From: Xylogone sp. PMI_703
Taxonomy: Eukaryota; Ascomycota; Leotiomycetes
Assembly: GCA_021399445.1 (NCBI GenBank)
Contig: JAJTUQ010000009.1
Location: 1,071,501-1,135,500, forward strand
DNA length: 64,000 bases
Direction of reading: 5' to 3'
Below, one piece after another: positions 63,147 through 64,000 of this stretch (position 1 is the first letter of the stretch; each line of letters opens with the position of its first letter). A model generated the notes under the pieces. That model did not search any database, had not been told where the DNA came from, and was given only the letters and a program-made list of their open reading frames with translations. The position numbers and the translations under genes are program-made.

Positions 63147-64000
63147 TCATCTCTCGGTAATGGTATACGCGCTCTTCTCACGAATTTTTGGTCCCCACTT
63201 GAATAAGATCCATGGTATCGGAAGCAAGCAAATTGATATAAAGCCCAAAAGGCTGGTTGCCCAGTCAATCCCTAATTTATCATACACTATCGCCAGGTTA
63301 GAAGATATTGCTTTATATGGAGAAGGCTGGACTTACTCTGAATGGCAAATAAGGGAAACGCGGCGGCAAATATATATCGGAGAAACCCATTTGCAGAGGT
63401 TGCGGAGGCACCATATCTAGGTCCATAACTGTCAATCAAGTACGTCATCGAAGATACCTATCGAGTTAGTAGCTGTGGTAAATTATTATTGGACATGCTT
63501 ACAAAAACGCATAGATTGCCAAAGGAGAATAACATTGTGGCAACGACCGGACTTGCCCAGTGGACGCCTGGCCGAGCCGTCCAGCCAAACCAAAACAGGC
63601 CAGCAGGGAGACCTATACTTCCTATCATAGCTGGATAAAGCCGATGTTCTGGTTCCACATGTTTTTTAACTGGTTCATCGCTCTCGCTATTACTAGACTC
63701 ATTGGCTGCTCGAAGTGCAAGCAACTGTTTTTGATAAAGAAATTTGTCACATAATAGACTGGTACATGCTGCAAGTATGCACCCAACTAGGATAGGCAGA
63801 AATGTAAGGCCGATCTCTCCTGAGTTGAAATGGTAGACTCGGGAGTATACTAAGGGGAAAGATGCCAAGAAAATATAGAGAACGCCGAAGTCGACTGCCA
63901 CATACAAACTGAAGAAAGCGACTATCGGTTCGGTAAGAAGCATCATAATTGGCCGGAATAAGACGGTCGTCATGAATGTTCTTAATCGTACTAACCTACT
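63147..64000 (-). CDS. MFS transporter (DHA1 type), C-terminal half; gene continues off the edge
   Basis: The frame is open through the right edge of the window (LRTFMTTVLFRPIMMLLTEP). TM helices are seen in IVAFFSLYVAVDFGVLYIFL, GEIGLTFLPILVGCILAACT, and a pair in the exon that ends FGNLCVF. The cytosolic/loop motif PEHRLYPAMIGSIGLPAGLF is characteristic of fungal DHA1 drug:H+ antiporters. An intron (63502-63458) with a perfect CTACTAAC branch joins MTYLIDSYGPRYGASATSAN, then FLRYIFAAAFPLF. A further intron (63336-63287) leads to the last exon ending in TGA at 63147. The N-terminal half lies beyond 64000. It could export a product made by the neighbouring enzymes. Confidence 0.85.

Noticed and set aside
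1..64000. CRISPR arrays, bacterial operons, tRNA or rRNA genes
   Set aside because: None recognised; the intron-rich eukaryotic gene structure rules out the prokaryotic features, and no tRNA cloverleaf or rRNA segment was noticed by eye.

Overview
The window looks like chromosomal DNA of a filamentous ascomycete (Pezizomycotina). Genes are split by short introns (about 45-95 nt) with GTAAGT-like donors, CTAAC/CTAAT-like branch sites and AG acceptors. The families present (HET-domain proteins, a Zn2Cys6 regulator, F-box, CVNH lectin, fungal Baeyer-Villiger monooxygenase, laccase, DHA1-type MFS) are typical of this group. No species can be named from the sequence alone.

Layout. (1) 0.5-7.3 kb: a repeat-rich, decayed region on the minus strand. 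It holds a tandem array of small single-pass membrane-protein modules, called A, B and C here, most of them frameshifted or carrying stops. (2) 8.0-8.8 kb: an intact GNAT acetyltransferase. (3) 10.4-12.5 kb and 18.5-20.6 kb: two dispersed plus-strand cassettes that share a long promoter region and a 3' end but encode different modules: B (183 aa, apparently intact) and A (309 aa, apparently intact). (4) 13-17.4 kb: three unrecognised genes, two of them with one small intron. (5) 21-28 kb: an F-box protein, an NmrA/isoflavone-reductase-like enzyme, an unrecognised 526-aa protein and an RNase H-like protein. (6) 28-47.5 kb: an island of tailoring enzymes (BVMO, two SDRs, EthD protein, GMC oxidoreductase, SnoaL-like protein), a Zn2Cys6 regulator and a CVNH protein, with a relic of a cytochrome P450. 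No polyketide synthase, NRPS or terpene cyclase is visible. (7) 50-53.6 kb: a Ser/Thr-rich membrane protein and a divergent Pex11-family protein. (8) 54-58.5 kb: one intact and one broken HET-domain gene. (9) 59-64 kb: a secreted laccase and the C-terminal part of an MFS transporter running off the right edge.

How the genes may work together. The 28-47 kb enzymes, regulator and perhaps the 59-64 kb laccase and transporter have the make-up of a secondary-metabolite tailoring cluster of aromatic-polyketide type; this is inference, since the backbone enzyme is not in the window. The most novel item is the A/B/C family. The modules share an architecture (Ser/Thr/Ala/Pro-rich N-terminus, one membrane helix, a Pro-x-x-Trp-x-Arg juxtamembrane motif followed by Leu-Trp, variable cytosolic tail), conserved intron sequences and one promoter type. 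They appear to be duplicated, shuffled and in places mutated by G:C-to-A:T transitions resembling RIP.

All exon boundaries were placed by eye from splice signals and reading frame. Domain calls rest on motif recognition, not on database searches.
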